Origin: Pseudoalteromonas apostichopi
GTDB taxonomy: Bacteria > Pseudomonadota > Gammaproteobacteria > Enterobacterales > Alteromonadaceae
Reading direction: 5' to 3'
DNA: 64,000 nucleotides
Assembly: GCF_030297135.1 (NCBI RefSeq)
Contig: NZ_AP028065.1
Coordinates: forward strand, 2,790,001 to 2,854,000
The notes below the pieces were generated by a model, which saw only the letters and a list, made by a program, of their open reading frames with translations, had not been told where the DNA came from and made no database searches. The translations under genes were made by a program, and so were the position numbers. Below, piece by piece: positions 26,354-35,952 of the stretch. Every line of letters begins with the position of its first letter. Positions within the stretch are counted from its first letter, which is position 1.

Positions 26354-27084
26354 GTTCGAATCCTGTGGTTTTTATTACCGGGGGCGGCCGTGGTATAGGC
26401 GCAGCAACGGCAAAGTTATTTGCCAAGCATGGTTATGATGTATGTATCAACTATAAGTCGGATCAGCACAGTGCTTTGCAAGTTGCCAAAGAAATAGAAA
26501 AACTGGGCGTTAAAGCGTTTACTATACAAGCCGATGTTGCCGATGAGCAGCAAGTGAAGGCAATGTTTGCGAAGCTTGATACTTGGGCACCACGTTTAGA
26601 TGTACTGGTTAACAATGCAGCAATGATGATGCCGCAAATGCCGCTTTTAGAGATGGATGCAAAGCGCATTAACGCCATTTTAAGTTGCAATGTTACAGGC
26701 GCATTTTTGTGTGCACGAGAAGCAATTAAGCGTATGAATAAAGGCAGTATTGTGAATGTTTCATCAGGTGCGTCGCGCACAGGCTCGCCAAATGAATATT
26801 TAGATTATGCTGCATCTAAAGGAGCGCTTGATACTTTCACGATCGGCCTTGCTAAAGAAGTCGCCAGTAAAGCTATTAGGGTAAACGCGGTAAGGCCAGG
26901 CCTTATTTATACCGATATGCACCGCGATGGCGGTGAAGCAAACCGAGTTAATAGGTTAAAATCTAAGTTACCGCTAGGGCGAGGTGGTGAAGCTGACGAG
27001 GTCGCCTCAGCAATTTACTTTTTGGCAAGTGAGCAAGCATCATTCACAACGGGCAGTTTTATAGATGTATCAGGTGGCTTATAA
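26350..27084 (+). CDS. Short-chain dehydrogenase/reductase
   Basis: A 244-residue classical SDR. The cofactor loop is Thr-Gly-Gly-Gly-Arg-Gly-Ile-Gly (10-17), followed by Asn-Asn-Ala-Ala, the catalytic Ser in Asn-Val-Ser-Ser-Gly-Ala, and Tyr-Ala-Ala-Ser-Lys. The Arg/Ser pattern after the second strand (Tyr-Lys-Ser-Asp) hints at NADP. The substrate cannot be told. It converges with the AEC transporter gene, only 2 bp apart. Confidence 0.92.
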   Translation: MSSNPVVFITGGGRGIGAATAKLFAKHGYDVCINYKSDQHSALQVAKEIEKLGVKAFTIQADVADEQQVKAMFAKLDTWAPRLDVLVNNAAMMMPQMPLLEMDAKRINAILSCNVTGAFLCAREAIKRMNKGSIVNVSSGASRTGSPNEYLDYAASKGALDTFTIGLAKEVASKAIRVNAVRPGLIYTDMHRDGGEANRVNRLKSKLPLGRGGEADEVASAIYFLASEQASFTTGSFIDVSGGL

Positions 27085-27086
27085 AA

Positions 27087-28007
27087 CTAAAGTAAAATAC
27101 TTAACCAAACACTAAAGCTTACAACACTTAATACCGTTGAGAGCACCACAGCACTTGCGAGTGTTGCTTGATGTTGCTTAATTTGATTAGCGATTAGATA
27201 GGCGTTTACACCTAAAGGAGAAGCGCTCAAAAGTACCAGCACGTTTAGTAACGATTGTTCTAGATGAAAGACGTAGTTGGCAAAAAAGTAGACTCCGCAC
27301 GGTAACACGGCAAGCTTGATGATGGTTGCGATGAGTGATGCTTGTAAGTTGTCTGACACCTTATAAAACGCAAGGTTTGCTCCTAATACGAATAACGCAC
27401 AGGCAATGGCAGGTTTGGCAAGTAGGGTGAGGCCATTTGCTAAATCATCAAAAAGTGTAAAACCAAGTAAGTTAACAGCAAGGCCGCTACTGATACTTAA
27501 CACCACAGGGTTCAGCAGCATGTTTTTAGCAAATGCTCGCCAAGAAAAAGACTGCTGCGATTTAGCACTAAGTAAAAAGGTTAGGGTAAACAAAAGTGCA
27601 CTATGAAAAGTAATGATCATAAACACAATACCGACCATTTGCTCGCCAAGTGCCGCAATAATAATTGGCAAACCTACCAGCACTGTATTTGAATAACTAC
27701 TGCCAAGGGCAAAAACTGCGTGATGTGATGCTGCAGATTGTTTCTTAATGAAATAGCGGTCAATAACATAGCCAAGGGCGTAAATAGCCAATACTGGAAA
27801 GTAAAAACTTAAAAAGCCCGCAACAGAAACACTACTTTGTAAATCGGCTTGTGCCATATTTAAAAATAGAAACGCTGGCACGCTAATATAAAAAGTGAAC
27901 TTACTTAACCCTGCTATATGTTCTTTCGATAAAAACCTGCTACGAGAACTGATATAACCACTTAACACGATAAAAATCAGTGGAAAGATAATCGAAAAAA
28001 TATGCAC
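27087..28007 (-). CDS. AEC family transporter (auxin efflux carrier-like)
   Basis: A 306-residue membrane protein, nearly all hydrophobic, with about ten membrane segments. It has the AEC features Phe-Pro-Leu-Ile-Phe-Ile-Val-Leu-Ser-Gly-Tyr near the start, Gly-Ser-Ser-Tyr-Ser-Asn-Thr-Val-Leu-Val-Gly-Leu-Pro, and Ser-Ala-Ser-Pro-Leu-Gly-Val-Asn-Ala-Tyr near the end. The start is GTG 28007 with AAGG six bases before. Bacterial members export small organic acids or amino acids; the substrate is unknown. It lies 24 bp downstream of smrB. Confidence 0.88.
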   Translation of the reverse strand: MHIFSIIFPLIFIVLSGYISSRSRFLSKEHIAGLSKFTFYISVPAFLFLNMAQADLQSSVSVAGFLSFYFPVLAIYALGYVIDRYFIKKQSAASHHAVFALGSSYSNTVLVGLPIIIAALGEQMVGIVFMIITFHSALLFTLTFLLSAKSQQSFSWRAFAKNMLLNPVVLSISSGLAVNLLGFTLFDDLANGLTLLAKPAIACALFVLGANLAFYKVSDNLQASLIATIIKLAVLPCGVYFFANYVFHLEQSLLNVLVLLSASPLGVNAYLIANQIKQHQATLASAVVLSTVLSVVSFSVWLSILL

Positions 28008-28031
28008 ATTAAGCCTTATGACAAGAAGACG

Positions 28032-28589
28032 TTAGCGTCTGAATTCATCACTTTGTGGAAGGTTAATTAAAATAAGCACAGCACCTTTACCGCCAAATTC
28101 AAGAGGTGCTTGGTGCATAGCAATCACATCAGGGTGTTGTACTAAATATTGCGGCACCTTGTGTTTGAGTATGCGTTCACCAATGCCATGCACGACACAG
28201 GCACAATAGTAATGCTGCTTTTTACACTCATGAATTAAACCAGCCAGCTCATCTTTGGCTAATTCTTTATTTAAGCCATGTAAATCAAGGGTTAAATCAG
28301 GTGGGTAATCTCCACGACGAAGTTGCTTTGCCAAATAGCTATCATGACCAGGTTTGACATAACTCACGGTTCCATGAGTATCTATGTCAGGTACATATTC
28401 ATCAGAAAAGAAAAATTCTGCCTGATGTTGCTTTTTTTGCTGGGAAAATTGTTTCGCTTGTGACACTTTAGGCTTATTGGTGAATCGAATAGTGTCTTGT
28501 TTAAATGCTTTGGCACCACTGATACTCTGACGAAATAAGTCAATATCGTCAGTGCTAATGTGATTGTTGGCGTGGGGATCTTTTTTCAT
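28032..28589 (-). CDS. smrB: Ribosome rescue endonuclease SmrB
   Basis: A 185-residue protein with a charged N-terminal extension and a C-terminal Smr domain. The motifs are Leu-Asp-Leu-His-Gly-Leu and His-Gly-Ile-Gly-Glu-Arg-Ile-Leu-Lys-His-Lys-Val, then Gly-Gly-Lys-Gly-Ala. SmrB cleaves mRNA between collided ribosomes. Divergent from prmB, as in E. coli. Confidence 0.93.
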   Translation of the reverse strand: MKKDPHANNHISTDDIDLFRQSISGAKAFKQDTIRFTNKPKVSQAKQFSQQKKQHQAEFFFSDEYVPDIDTHGTVSYVKPGHDSYLAKQLRRGDYPPDLTLDLHGLNKELAKDELAGLIHECKKQHYYCACVVHGIGERILKHKVPQYLVQHPDVIAMHQAPLEFGGKGAVLILINLPQSDEFRR

Positions 28590-28690
28590 GGCGGCAGTCT
28601 AAACAAAAAAACGCTAAAAATCGAGTAAAAACCAACTGAAAAGACGGTACAATACGCGTCAGAACAGACTTTGAAAGTTAAGGAACATAC

Positions 28691-29626
28691 ATGAACCATT
28701 TCCAGATAGAAGACGCAATTTTAGACGAGGCAATTGCAGAACTTTCAACGTTGCATGATTGGTTACGTTGGACAACCAGTCAATTCGCCAGCAGTGGTAT
28801 TTTCTTTGGGCACGGCACAGACAACGCATGGGATGAAGCAGTTAGCCTTTTATTACCTGCACTAAGCTTGCCAATCGATGCACCTAAAGAGCTAATGCAT
28901 GCGCGTTTAACCAGCACCGAGAAAAGCCGTTTAGCTGAACTAATTGCAGAGCGTATTAATGATTGTACGCCAGTACCATACCTGACCAACATCGCGTGGT
29001 TTGCAGGTATGCCGTTTTATGTTGATGAGCGTGTGTTAATCCCTCGCTCACCATTTGCAGAGCTAATTAATAATCGTTTTGCTCCTTGGTTAGAAGAGCC
29101 AGAGTCGGTAACGCGCATTCTTGATTTATGCACTGGCTCAGCATGTATTGCCATTGCCCTTGCACAAGCATTTGAAGATGCACAGGTTGATGCGGTTGAT
29201 ATTTCTTACGAGGCGCTAGAAGTTGCTGATATTAATATTAGCGATTACATGCTGAATGACCGCGTACTGCCAATTCAGTCAGACGTGTTTAGTGGTGTTC
29301 CGGGTCAAAAGTACGATCTGATCGTAGCTAACCCACCTTATGTTGATGCTGAAGATATGGCTGATTTACCACGTGAATTCCATCACGAGCCAGAGCTTGG
29401 TTTAGCATCGGGACATGATGGTCTTGATGTGACTCGTACCATTTTAGCGGAAGCCGCAGAGCATCTAACTGATAACGGTTTGTTATTTGTCGAAGTTGGT
29501 AACTCTATGGTACATATGGAAGCGCTGTACCCGGGTGCACCATTTGAGTGGGTTGAATTCGAACAAGGTGGCCTTGGCGTGTTTGTAATCAGCAAACAGC
29601 AGCTTGTGAAGTATTTCGCAGATTAA
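28691..29626 (+). CDS. prmB: Ribosomal protein L3 N5-glutamine methyltransferase PrmB
   Basis: A 311-residue SAM-dependent methyltransferase. The SAM motif Leu-Asp-Leu-Cys-Thr-Gly-Ser-Ala-Cys-Ile-Ala-Ile lies near 146, and the catalytic Asn-Pro-Pro-Tyr at about 214-217. The N-terminal helical domain and overall length fit PrmB rather than PrmC. It modifies a glutamine of L3. aroC follows 65 bp later. Confidence 0.94.
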   Translation: MNHFQIEDAILDEAIAELSTLHDWLRWTTSQFASSGIFFGHGTDNAWDEAVSLLLPALSLPIDAPKELMHARLTSTEKSRLAELIAERINDCTPVPYLTNIAWFAGMPFYVDERVLIPRSPFAELINNRFAPWLEEPESVTRILDLCTGSACIAIALAQAFEDAQVDAVDISYEALEVADINISDYMLNDRVLPIQSDVFSGVPGQKYDLIVANPPYVDAEDMADLPREFHHEPELGLASGHDGLDVTRTILAEAAEHLTDNGLLFVEVGNSMVHMEALYPGAPFEWVEFEQGGLGVFVISKQQLVKYFAD

Positions 29627-29642
29627 CAGCATATTTTAAAAG

Positions 29643-29660
29643 CCGAGCCTGAGGGCTCGG
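29643..29660 (+). terminator. Hairpin between prmB and aroC (weak terminator or processing site)
   Basis: CCGAGCC, loop TGAG, GGCTCGG, followed by TCTCAG rather than a T-run. It could reduce readthrough or stabilise the prmB 3' end. Confidence 0.45.
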
Positions 29661-29691
29661 TCTCAGTAGTCATTAGGAATGAGGAAAGTTA

Positions 29692-30789
29692 ATGGCAGGT
29701 AATAGCATCGGACAACTATTTAAAGTGTCCACCTTTGGTGAGAGCCACGGCGTTGCATTAGGCGGCGTTGTAGATGGCACACCAGCAGGTCTTGAAATTA
29801 GCGAGGCCGATTTACAAATTGATTTAGACCGTCGCAAGCCGGGGCAAAGTCGTTATACAACACAGCGCCGCGAAAGTGATGAAGTAAAAATTCTTTCTGG
29901 TGTATTCGAAGGTAAAACCACAGGTACTAGCATTGGTTTACTGATTGAAAACACCGATCAGCGTTCAAAAGACTACGGCAAAATCGCTGAAGTGTTTCGC
30001 CCAGGTCATGGCGATTATACCTATTGGCATAAATACGGTATCCGTGATTATCGAGGTGGTGGTCGCTCCTCAGCCCGTGAAACGGCTATTCGTGTAGCGG
30101 CAGGTGCGATTGCGAAAAAATACTTAAAACAGTTTCATGGTATTGAAATTCGAGCATGTTTGAGCCAACTAGGGCCAATCAAAGCCGAAGACTATAACTG
30201 GGATGAGGTGGAAAACAATGCATTTTTCTTTCCAGACACCAGCAAGCTAGAAGCGCTTGATGAATACATGCGTGACCTAAAAAAACAAGGCGATTCGGTA
30301 GGCGCTAAAGTTAAAGTGGTTGCTAAAAATGTTCCTGTAGGTCTTGGTGAGCCAGTATTTGATCGCCTTGATGCAGAGCTTGCACACTCATTAATGAGTA
30401 TTAATGCGGTAAAAGGCGTTGAGATTGGTGATGGCTTTGATGTGGTTGAGCAAAAAGGCTCTGAGCACCGTGATGAGTTAACCCCAGATGGTTTTACATC
30501 AAATCACGCAGGTGGTGTACTTGCAGGTATCTCGACAGGGCAAGATATCATTGCCTCAATCGCCCTTAAGCCAACTTCAAGCATCACCATACCGGGCAAC
30601 AGCATTAATACTAGCAACGAAGCGGTAGAGATGATCACTAAAGGACGTCATGACCCATGTGTAGGTATTCGTGCCATTCCTATCGCTGAGGCGATGATGG
30701 CGATTACCTTAATGGATCACTTATTGCGCCAACGTGGTCAAAACCCACATGTTAGCCATGAACATGGACCAATCAAAGGTTCGATTTAA
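29692..30789 (+). CDS. aroC: Chorismate synthase
   Basis: A 365-residue enzyme making chorismate from 5-enolpyruvylshikimate-3-phosphate with reduced FMN. Signatures are Gly-Glu-Ser-His-Gly near the start, Arg-Arg-Lys-Pro-Gly-Gln-Ser-Arg, Arg-Gly-Gly-Gly-Arg-Ser-Ser-Ala-Arg-Glu-Thr and Gly-Arg-His-Asp-Pro-Cys near the end. The length is standard. Preceded by GAGGAAAG; a strong terminator follows. Confidence 0.97.
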   Translation: MAGNSIGQLFKVSTFGESHGVALGGVVDGTPAGLEISEADLQIDLDRRKPGQSRYTTQRRESDEVKILSGVFEGKTTGTSIGLLIENTDQRSKDYGKIAEVFRPGHGDYTYWHKYGIRDYRGGGRSSARETAIRVAAGAIAKKYLKQFHGIEIRACLSQLGPIKAEDYNWDEVENNAFFFPDTSKLEALDEYMRDLKKQGDSVGAKVKVVAKNVPVGLGEPVFDRLDAELAHSLMSINAVKGVEIGDGFDVVEQKGSEHRDELTPDGFTSNHAGGVLAGISTGQDIIASIALKPTSSITIPGNSINTSNEAVEMITKGRHDPCVGIRAIPIAEAMMAITLMDHLLRQRGQNPHVSHEHGPIKGSI

Positions 30790-30821
30790 GCGCAGCTTTA
30801 AACAAAGTAAACGCAGTTAAT

Positions 30822-30850
30822 AAGCGCGATAATATCATCGCGCTTTTTTT
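30822..30850. terminator. Terminator between aroC and the convergent gene
   Basis: AAGCGCGAT, loop AATATC, ATCGCGCTT followed by TTTTT. It lies 32 bp after aroC. Confidence 0.88.
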
Positions 30851-30857
30851 ATGCCTG

Positions 30858-32864
30858 TTAGAATTTTAATAAGGGGAGTAGGCTATGTTTGCTATCAGTC
30901 CACATTGCCAGCTCGTTATGTGGGTAGCGTTTAATGGGCGACAAATCACTGATAGATACACGATTTAAAAAAGCCTGATTATCAGTTAGCACCACCCAGT
31001 CTGAGCCTATGTCTGATGGGCTATGGCCTTGATAGCTAAACTTTAACATAGCCTTATTGAAGTGTTGGCTATGTGCCTGTAATACAGGCAGTAAGTCGAT
31101 ATGATTATTTGAAATATGCACAATCAATACGCCATTTTCATTGAGCCTCTGCCAATAAAGTGACATTGCTTCTTGGGTTAGCAAATGCGCAGGAATTACA
31201 TCACTTGAAAACGCATCAATTATTAAGACATCAAATACTTCGTTTGCATTATTTTTTAGCGCAATACGACCATCCCCTAAGCTGACTGTGAGCTTGGCTT
31301 CACTGTTTTCAAGATATGAGAAATAACGTTTTGCCATCTCGTATACAGCAGGGTTTAACTCAAAAAAGTGAATACTATCCTGTTGGTCTGCAAAACGAGC
31401 TAATACGCCTGCACCCAAACCAATCACGCCAATGTTTAGTGCGCTGTGTTGCTTTAGTATGGCAAGTGATTTAGCGACACCAGTATGCTGGTGGTAATAA
31501 CTTTGCCCAAACTGTTGGCTTGGATTTAGTGGCTCTGAGCCATGAATCGTGGTGCCGTCAATTAAGCGCCTTTCTTTTATTGATTGAGTGTTTATATCTT
31601 TAACCGCTAAATAGCCATAAAAGTTGCGGCTAGTCGCAACGTTATATTGGTTAAAGTTTACCGCTAAAAAACAATAGCATGCTAACCAAGTAACTGAGCT
31701 GGTTGCGAGAGTGAATTTGAGCTGTTTTGTCTTTGTTTTAGCTTTTATTTGGTAGTAACACACAAAACTAAAAATAACCGCTAATGTAAGTAAATACTCG
31801 TCAATCTGGACAAATAGCAATGGGGCAATGAGCGTACTGAAAAGCGAACCTAACACACCGCCAAGGGCGATATAAAAATAAAAAACGGTAAATTGCTCGT
31901 TTTCAGGGGCTTTGTTTCTCAGCTCACCATGACAGACCATACCGGCGGTTAATAGAATCATGCTGTAAATTATAAGCTGGGCTAGGGCATTGAATAAGCT
32001 GCCAAAATAAAACATCAGCAGGCCTGCAAAAGCCGAAAATATAAACGCATATGCCCAGACATGACGCTGATAATTAGCTTTGTTGGCAAACGTATAACTA
32101 AAGGTGAGCAAGTAAATTAAAAGAGGTAACGACCAAAGTAATGGCATGGGGGGAATATTAGTGCTGATCATATGCGTGGTAGATACCAACATGGCTGAGC
32201 TTAAGGCACTTAATAACAGCCATTGACCTTTACCTTTTAATAGTGTGACAGGCCTAGTCTGAAAAGACTCTCTTGATAAATCGGGTGCTTTTTTTAGTAA
32301 AAATATTACTAGAAGTGCTAATAACAAGCAGTAGCTGATAAGTCCAAATAGCCAGTAGGTAGTTTGCTGCTCTAAAGAAAATAGTAATTCATAAACGAGC
32401 GGGTAGCTCATTAACGCCAGTAAAGAACCCAAGTTTGAGATGGAATACCAATGGTAAGGCACCTGTGCTGAAGCAGTTTGCACATACCATCTTTGTAAAA
32501 GTACGCTGGTAGCGCTCAGTAGAGTAAATATTGGACCAATTTCTATAAATAAATTAACAAACACCGCAAGCGCAGGCGGCCAATTTGTGAGATTTGGGGC
32601 TGCAAATTCTGTCACAACAATGAGTGTGGCAAAGGTGACTAAAACTATATGGATGACTACCTGCAACTTAATATGAAAACGACCCATGTTATGCGCATAG
32701 AAATAGCCAATAAGTAACATGACTTGATAAAACACTAAACTCGCTGACCAGATAGAGGCACCACCACCAAATTGTGGTAGCAGTTGCTTTGAAAGCATCG
32801 GTTGGATTTGAAAAATTAAAAAAGCACTGATGAAAATAGTGAGCGTTGATAAATATTTATACAT
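30858..32864 (-). CDS. Membrane-fused spermidine synthase-like protein
   Basis: A 668-residue protein. The first 400 residues contain about ten to twelve hydrophobic segments (Ile-Gln-Pro-Met-Leu-Ser-Lys near the start is typical of this group). The C-terminal part is a spermidine-synthase-like methyltransferase fold: Ile-Gly-Val-Ile-Gly-Leu-Gly-Ala-Gly-Val-Leu near 475, Phe-Phe-Glu-Leu-Asn-Pro, and Ile-Ile-Asp-Ala-Phe-Ser-Ser-Asp. No ornithine or methionine genes are nearby. Whether it makes polyamines is unproven; the 'fused MFS/spermidine synthase' label is by family. Confidence 0.85.
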   Translation of the reverse strand: MYKYLSTLTIFISAFLIFQIQPMLSKQLLPQFGGGASIWSASLVFYQVMLLIGYFYAHNMGRFHIKLQVVIHIVLVTFATLIVVTEFAAPNLTNWPPALAVFVNLFIEIGPIFTLLSATSVLLQRWYVQTASAQVPYHWYSISNLGSLLALMSYPLVYELLFSLEQQTTYWLFGLISYCLLLALLVIFLLKKAPDLSRESFQTRPVTLLKGKGQWLLLSALSSAMLVSTTHMISTNIPPMPLLWSLPLLIYLLTFSYTFANKANYQRHVWAYAFIFSAFAGLLMFYFGSLFNALAQLIIYSMILLTAGMVCHGELRNKAPENEQFTVFYFYIALGGVLGSLFSTLIAPLLFVQIDEYLLTLAVIFSFVCYYQIKAKTKTKQLKFTLATSSVTWLACYCFLAVNFNQYNVATSRNFYGYLAVKDINTQSIKERRLIDGTTIHGSEPLNPSQQFGQSYYHQHTGVAKSLAILKQHSALNIGVIGLGAGVLARFADQQDSIHFFELNPAVYEMAKRYFSYLENSEAKLTVSLGDGRIALKNNANEVFDVLIIDAFSSDVIPAHLLTQEAMSLYWQRLNENGVLIVHISNNHIDLLPVLQAHSQHFNKAMLKFSYQGHSPSDIGSDWVVLTDNQAFLNRVSISDLSPIKRYPHNELAMWTDSKHSLLPLLKF

Positions 32865-32994
32865 TGTTTTTATTACCTATTTTGAGATAGCAAAAACAAT
32901 CCAATAGCCAGAGCAAAGTGACAATGGAGTAACCCTTGAGTTTCTCTTAAGAAAACCTTAATCTTTGATTCGTAAATATTTATTGGAGAAGTAA

Positions 32995-34998
32995 GTGGCG
33001 CGTTATCGAATCGGCAAGTTTGCAATTGATGAGAGTCGATGTTTAATTTCATCGCAAGATTATAAGCAAATAGTCGAGCCAAAGGTCATGGATGTATTAC
33101 ATACCCTTTATTTAAATAAAGGTGAAGTTGTAAGCCAAGAAGTAATCTTTGCAAAAGTGTGGCCTAATGCTACCTATAACCCCAGTTCGGTACAGCGTTG
33201 TATAGCATTGCTACGAAAAGCACTCCAAGAAGATGCCAAGAACCCACAGTTTATAATTACACACCCTAAGCGCGGTTATAGCCTTGAGAAAGTAACACAG
33301 GGGCCAGGCAAAAAATTAAAAGCGCAACATGTTCTGTTGCTGTTTGTTTTACTAGTTAGCTTTATTGCTATTGCGTGGCAACTAGTGCCTAAACAACAAG
33401 ATACTGCTTACTTTACTCAGTTGATGCCACTCACTTCGAGTGAACTAAATGAAGCTAATTTGTCACTTTCATACAGTGGTAAGTACCTTGCTTTTGTTCG
33501 AGGTAATAAAGGAAGTCAGCAGATTTGGATTAAAGAGCTTGCGACTGAGCGAGAAGTGAGGCTGACTGAAGATGCTGCAAGCTACTACGCTTTGGGGTGG
33601 TCGACCTCCGATAATGCGATTGCATTTGTGAAAAGTACAGAGCAGAAACAACATCTAAACACTATAAGCATTGATTTATCTAAATTTCAGCCATTAGAAC
33701 AAGCGACTGTGAGTGTTTTTAATGACACCGTTTTAACCAGTCACCACATCGATTGGCATGTTGATAAGCTGCTCTATTACATAGAAAAAGATAAACTAAA
33801 CAACGATACTCGACTCGTTTCACTTAACTTAGAATCTAAACAAAAGACACAGTTACTAGCTGCTACACAGCAAGATTGGTTGCTCGTTAATGCGTTATCG
33901 AAAGATGGTAGTAAAGTCGCGATGGGGATTGAGGCTGGGCAAAATAAATACCGTATTGATGTACTCGACCTTGCCAGTAAAAAAATACAAACTATTGCTA
34001 TCATAGAAAACGGTATTCAAGGGTTAAGTTGGCACCCGAATAATCAAGCGCTATTAATTAGCCAACGAAATCAGCTTGTAAATCTAGATCTTGATGGTGA
34101 GCTTCAGCTAATTTCATTTAATAATTATCAAATAATTCGTGATGCCCAGTACACACCAGACGCTGAAGCCATTTTGATGGAGTTAGTGAATGTTGATGTA
34201 GATATTGTTAGCCAAACACGTGCTAACCCTGACACTCTGACCAAACTCGTAGATACCTCATCAATCGACTTTCTACCCGTGTTTTCGCCAGACTCAACGA
34301 AATTTGTTTTTGAGTCTCATCGTTTTGGATTAAAACAATTATTTTTATACGATAGTGGCAAGCAAACGCGCATTTTTGCTAACCCTGATAACCATGAGTT
34401 ATTTGGCATTGTTTGGAGCCAAGACGCACGGCAGGTTTACACCGCAAGTAAAGATACACTGTTTAAAATTGATTTAAACAGTGGCACTTATGAAACAATA
34501 CCTCATGGAAATCACTCTTTTTATTTGAGAGAAATGTATCACAATGAAGACGCGATTTTAGTTTCGTATCGAGCAGAGGATGGACAGACGTTTCATCCAG
34601 CAAAATTCGATTTAACAAGCTTAACGTTGACACCATTCACAGGCTCAGGGAAACGTTTAAGCTGTTATGGTATGGATTTAGATGAGCAAGATCAGATCTA
34701 CTTCTCAAATAGCAATGAAGTGTTTCGAGTTAATACCCGTGGAAATATAGAAACTGTTTGGCAAGCAGCTAGCAATGACATTATTGGTATATCTGTTAGT
34801 AACCAGCAATTAGCAGTAACAATGGAGCATGCAGATACAATTAATTTCCAGCGTATCGATTTGGCAACTGCTGAAACAGAAAGTTGGCAGTTAACACAAC
34901 CTAAGCAACATATGTTGATCAACAGTGCTCATGATTTAAAAGAGTTTTTATATCTTACAGAACCTTATAGAACTCGTAAGTTAGTAAAACTTCAGTAG
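32995..34998 (+). CDS. ToxR/CadC-like transmembrane regulator with TolB-type beta-propeller
   Basis: A 667-residue protein starting with GTG 32995 behind GGAGAAG. Residues 1-100 are an OmpR-type winged helix (Val-Glu-Pro-Lys-Val-Met-Asp-Val-Leu, then Val-Trp-Pro-Asn-Ala-Thr-Tyr-Asn-Pro and Pro-Lys-Arg-Gly-Tyr). One membrane segment lies at about 112-130. The periplasmic remainder shows repeated Trp-Ser/Asp and Phe-Ser-Pro-Asp-Ser-Thr-Lys blocks like a TolB/WD40 propeller. It is divergent from the membrane spermidine-synthase-like gene, with 130 bp between, and may regulate it or a distant target. Confidence 0.87.
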   Translation: MARYRIGKFAIDESRCLISSQDYKQIVEPKVMDVLHTLYLNKGEVVSQEVIFAKVWPNATYNPSSVQRCIALLRKALQEDAKNPQFIITHPKRGYSLEKVTQGPGKKLKAQHVLLLFVLLVSFIAIAWQLVPKQQDTAYFTQLMPLTSSELNEANLSLSYSGKYLAFVRGNKGSQQIWIKELATEREVRLTEDAASYYALGWSTSDNAIAFVKSTEQKQHLNTISIDLSKFQPLEQATVSVFNDTVLTSHHIDWHVDKLLYYIEKDKLNNDTRLVSLNLESKQKTQLLAATQQDWLLVNALSKDGSKVAMGIEAGQNKYRIDVLDLASKKIQTIAIIENGIQGLSWHPNNQALLISQRNQLVNLDLDGELQLISFNNYQIIRDAQYTPDAEAILMELVNVDVDIVSQTRANPDTLTKLVDTSSIDFLPVFSPDSTKFVFESHRFGLKQLFLYDSGKQTRIFANPDNHELFGIVWSQDARQVYTASKDTLFKIDLNSGTYETIPHGNHSFYLREMYHNEDAILVSYRAEDGQTFHPAKFDLTSLTLTPFTGSGKRLSCYGMDLDEQDQIYFSNSNEVFRVNTRGNIETVWQAASNDIIGISVSNQQLAVTMEHADTINFQRIDLATAETESWQLTQPKQHMLINSAHDLKEFLYLTEPYRTRKLVKLQ

Positions 34999-35011
34999 CT
35001 TGATATGTTCT

Positions 35012-35851
35012 TTACGTCTTAATCAACTCCACAAGCTGCTTAAGCTGTTCATGATTGAGTGGATTGTGGGCATGATTACCGTACAACAGTACGATATCAA
35101 TCATAGGCAGTACTGGTAACGAATTATCGCTGATTTCTTCCAAACCTTTTTGCATGCTTATTCGCGCCATGCTGCCGATTGCCAACCCTTGTTCAATTAA
35201 GCCATGTAATGCACCTGCTGATCCACAGCAGGCAATAATATTAAAACGACGCTCGGTTTTTAAGAGACCTTCAATACTGGCTTGGTGAAACTTACAGTCT
35301 CGTTGAAACAGGGCAATAGGAAGTGGGGTTGAATCTTCAATCTCAAAAGCGGGGCTTTTCACCCATACGCCTTGGCTTGATTGCAATAAGTAACCTTCTT
35401 CGCTGTCTGGTGAGCGAGTGGCAACAACTAAATCGAGCATACCTTGGTCTAGTTTGGCTCTAAGCTCAGAACTTGGGGCGCAGCTTATCTGTATATCTAA
35501 GGCATCAAACTGTTGGTGTAGGGCACAAACAAGCTGTGGTAGCAAAGAGTGGACATAGTCGTCAGGACAGCCGATGCGCACACGTAAATTGCCAGTACCT
35601 GCTTTTAATTGTTTAAAGGCTTCATCATGAAGGGCTATCAGTTGCTTCGCATAACTTGCTAGCTGGTGGCCTTGATGGGTTAGCACCAGCTGACGACCTT
35701 GCTTTTCAAATAGTGAACTTGCGAGGTCCTGTTCAAGCTTTTTCATTTGCATACTTACCGCAGATTGGGTTCTGGAAATTTGTGCTGCAGCACGGGTGAA
35801 ACTACCTGTATCGACGAAGGCGCAAAATGTTCTAAGGGCATCAATATCCAT
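35012..35851 (-). CDS. LysR family transcriptional regulator
   Basis: A 279-residue LysR regulator with an N-terminal helix-turn-helix (Ser-Phe-Thr-Arg-Ala-Ala-Ala-Gln-Ile-Ser-Arg-Thr-Gln-Ser-Ala-Val-Ser) and a substrate-binding C-terminal half (Val-Arg-Ile-Gly-Cys-Pro-Asp-Asp-Tyr). It is transcribed divergently from the GST gene across a 100-bp gap that carries a large inverted repeat, so it likely controls GST and itself. Confidence 0.92.
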   Translation of the reverse strand: MDIDALRTFCAFVDTGSFTRAAAQISRTQSAVSMQMKKLEQDLASSLFEKQGRQLVLTHQGHQLASYAKQLIALHDEAFKQLKAGTGNLRVRIGCPDDYVHSLLPQLVCALHQQFDALDIQISCAPSSELRAKLDQGMLDLVVATRSPDSEEGYLLQSSQGVWVKSPAFEIEDSTPLPIALFQRDCKFHQASIEGLLKTERRFNIIACCGSAGALHGLIEQGLAIGSMARISMQKGLEEISDNSLPVLPMIDIVLLYGNHAHNPLNHEQLKQLVELIKT

Positions 35852-35875
35852 AATGTATCAGCTTTTCTTATAGGT

Positions 35876-35922
35876 ACTATAAAAACAATTGGCGAGTAAT
35901 TGCCCAATTGCTGTTTTATAGT
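35876..35922. promoter_or_regulatory. Large inverted repeat in the LysR/GST divergent promoter
   Basis: Outer arms ACTATAAAA (35876-35884) and TTTTATAGT (35914-35922) are perfect complements. Inside them CAATTGG and CCAATTG also pair, with a 1-base against 3-base offset. The size and placement between divergent genes fit a LysR regulator operator. Confidence 0.6.
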
Positions 35923-35952
35923 GAGCCTAATCTAAACGTTAAAGGAAGTACA

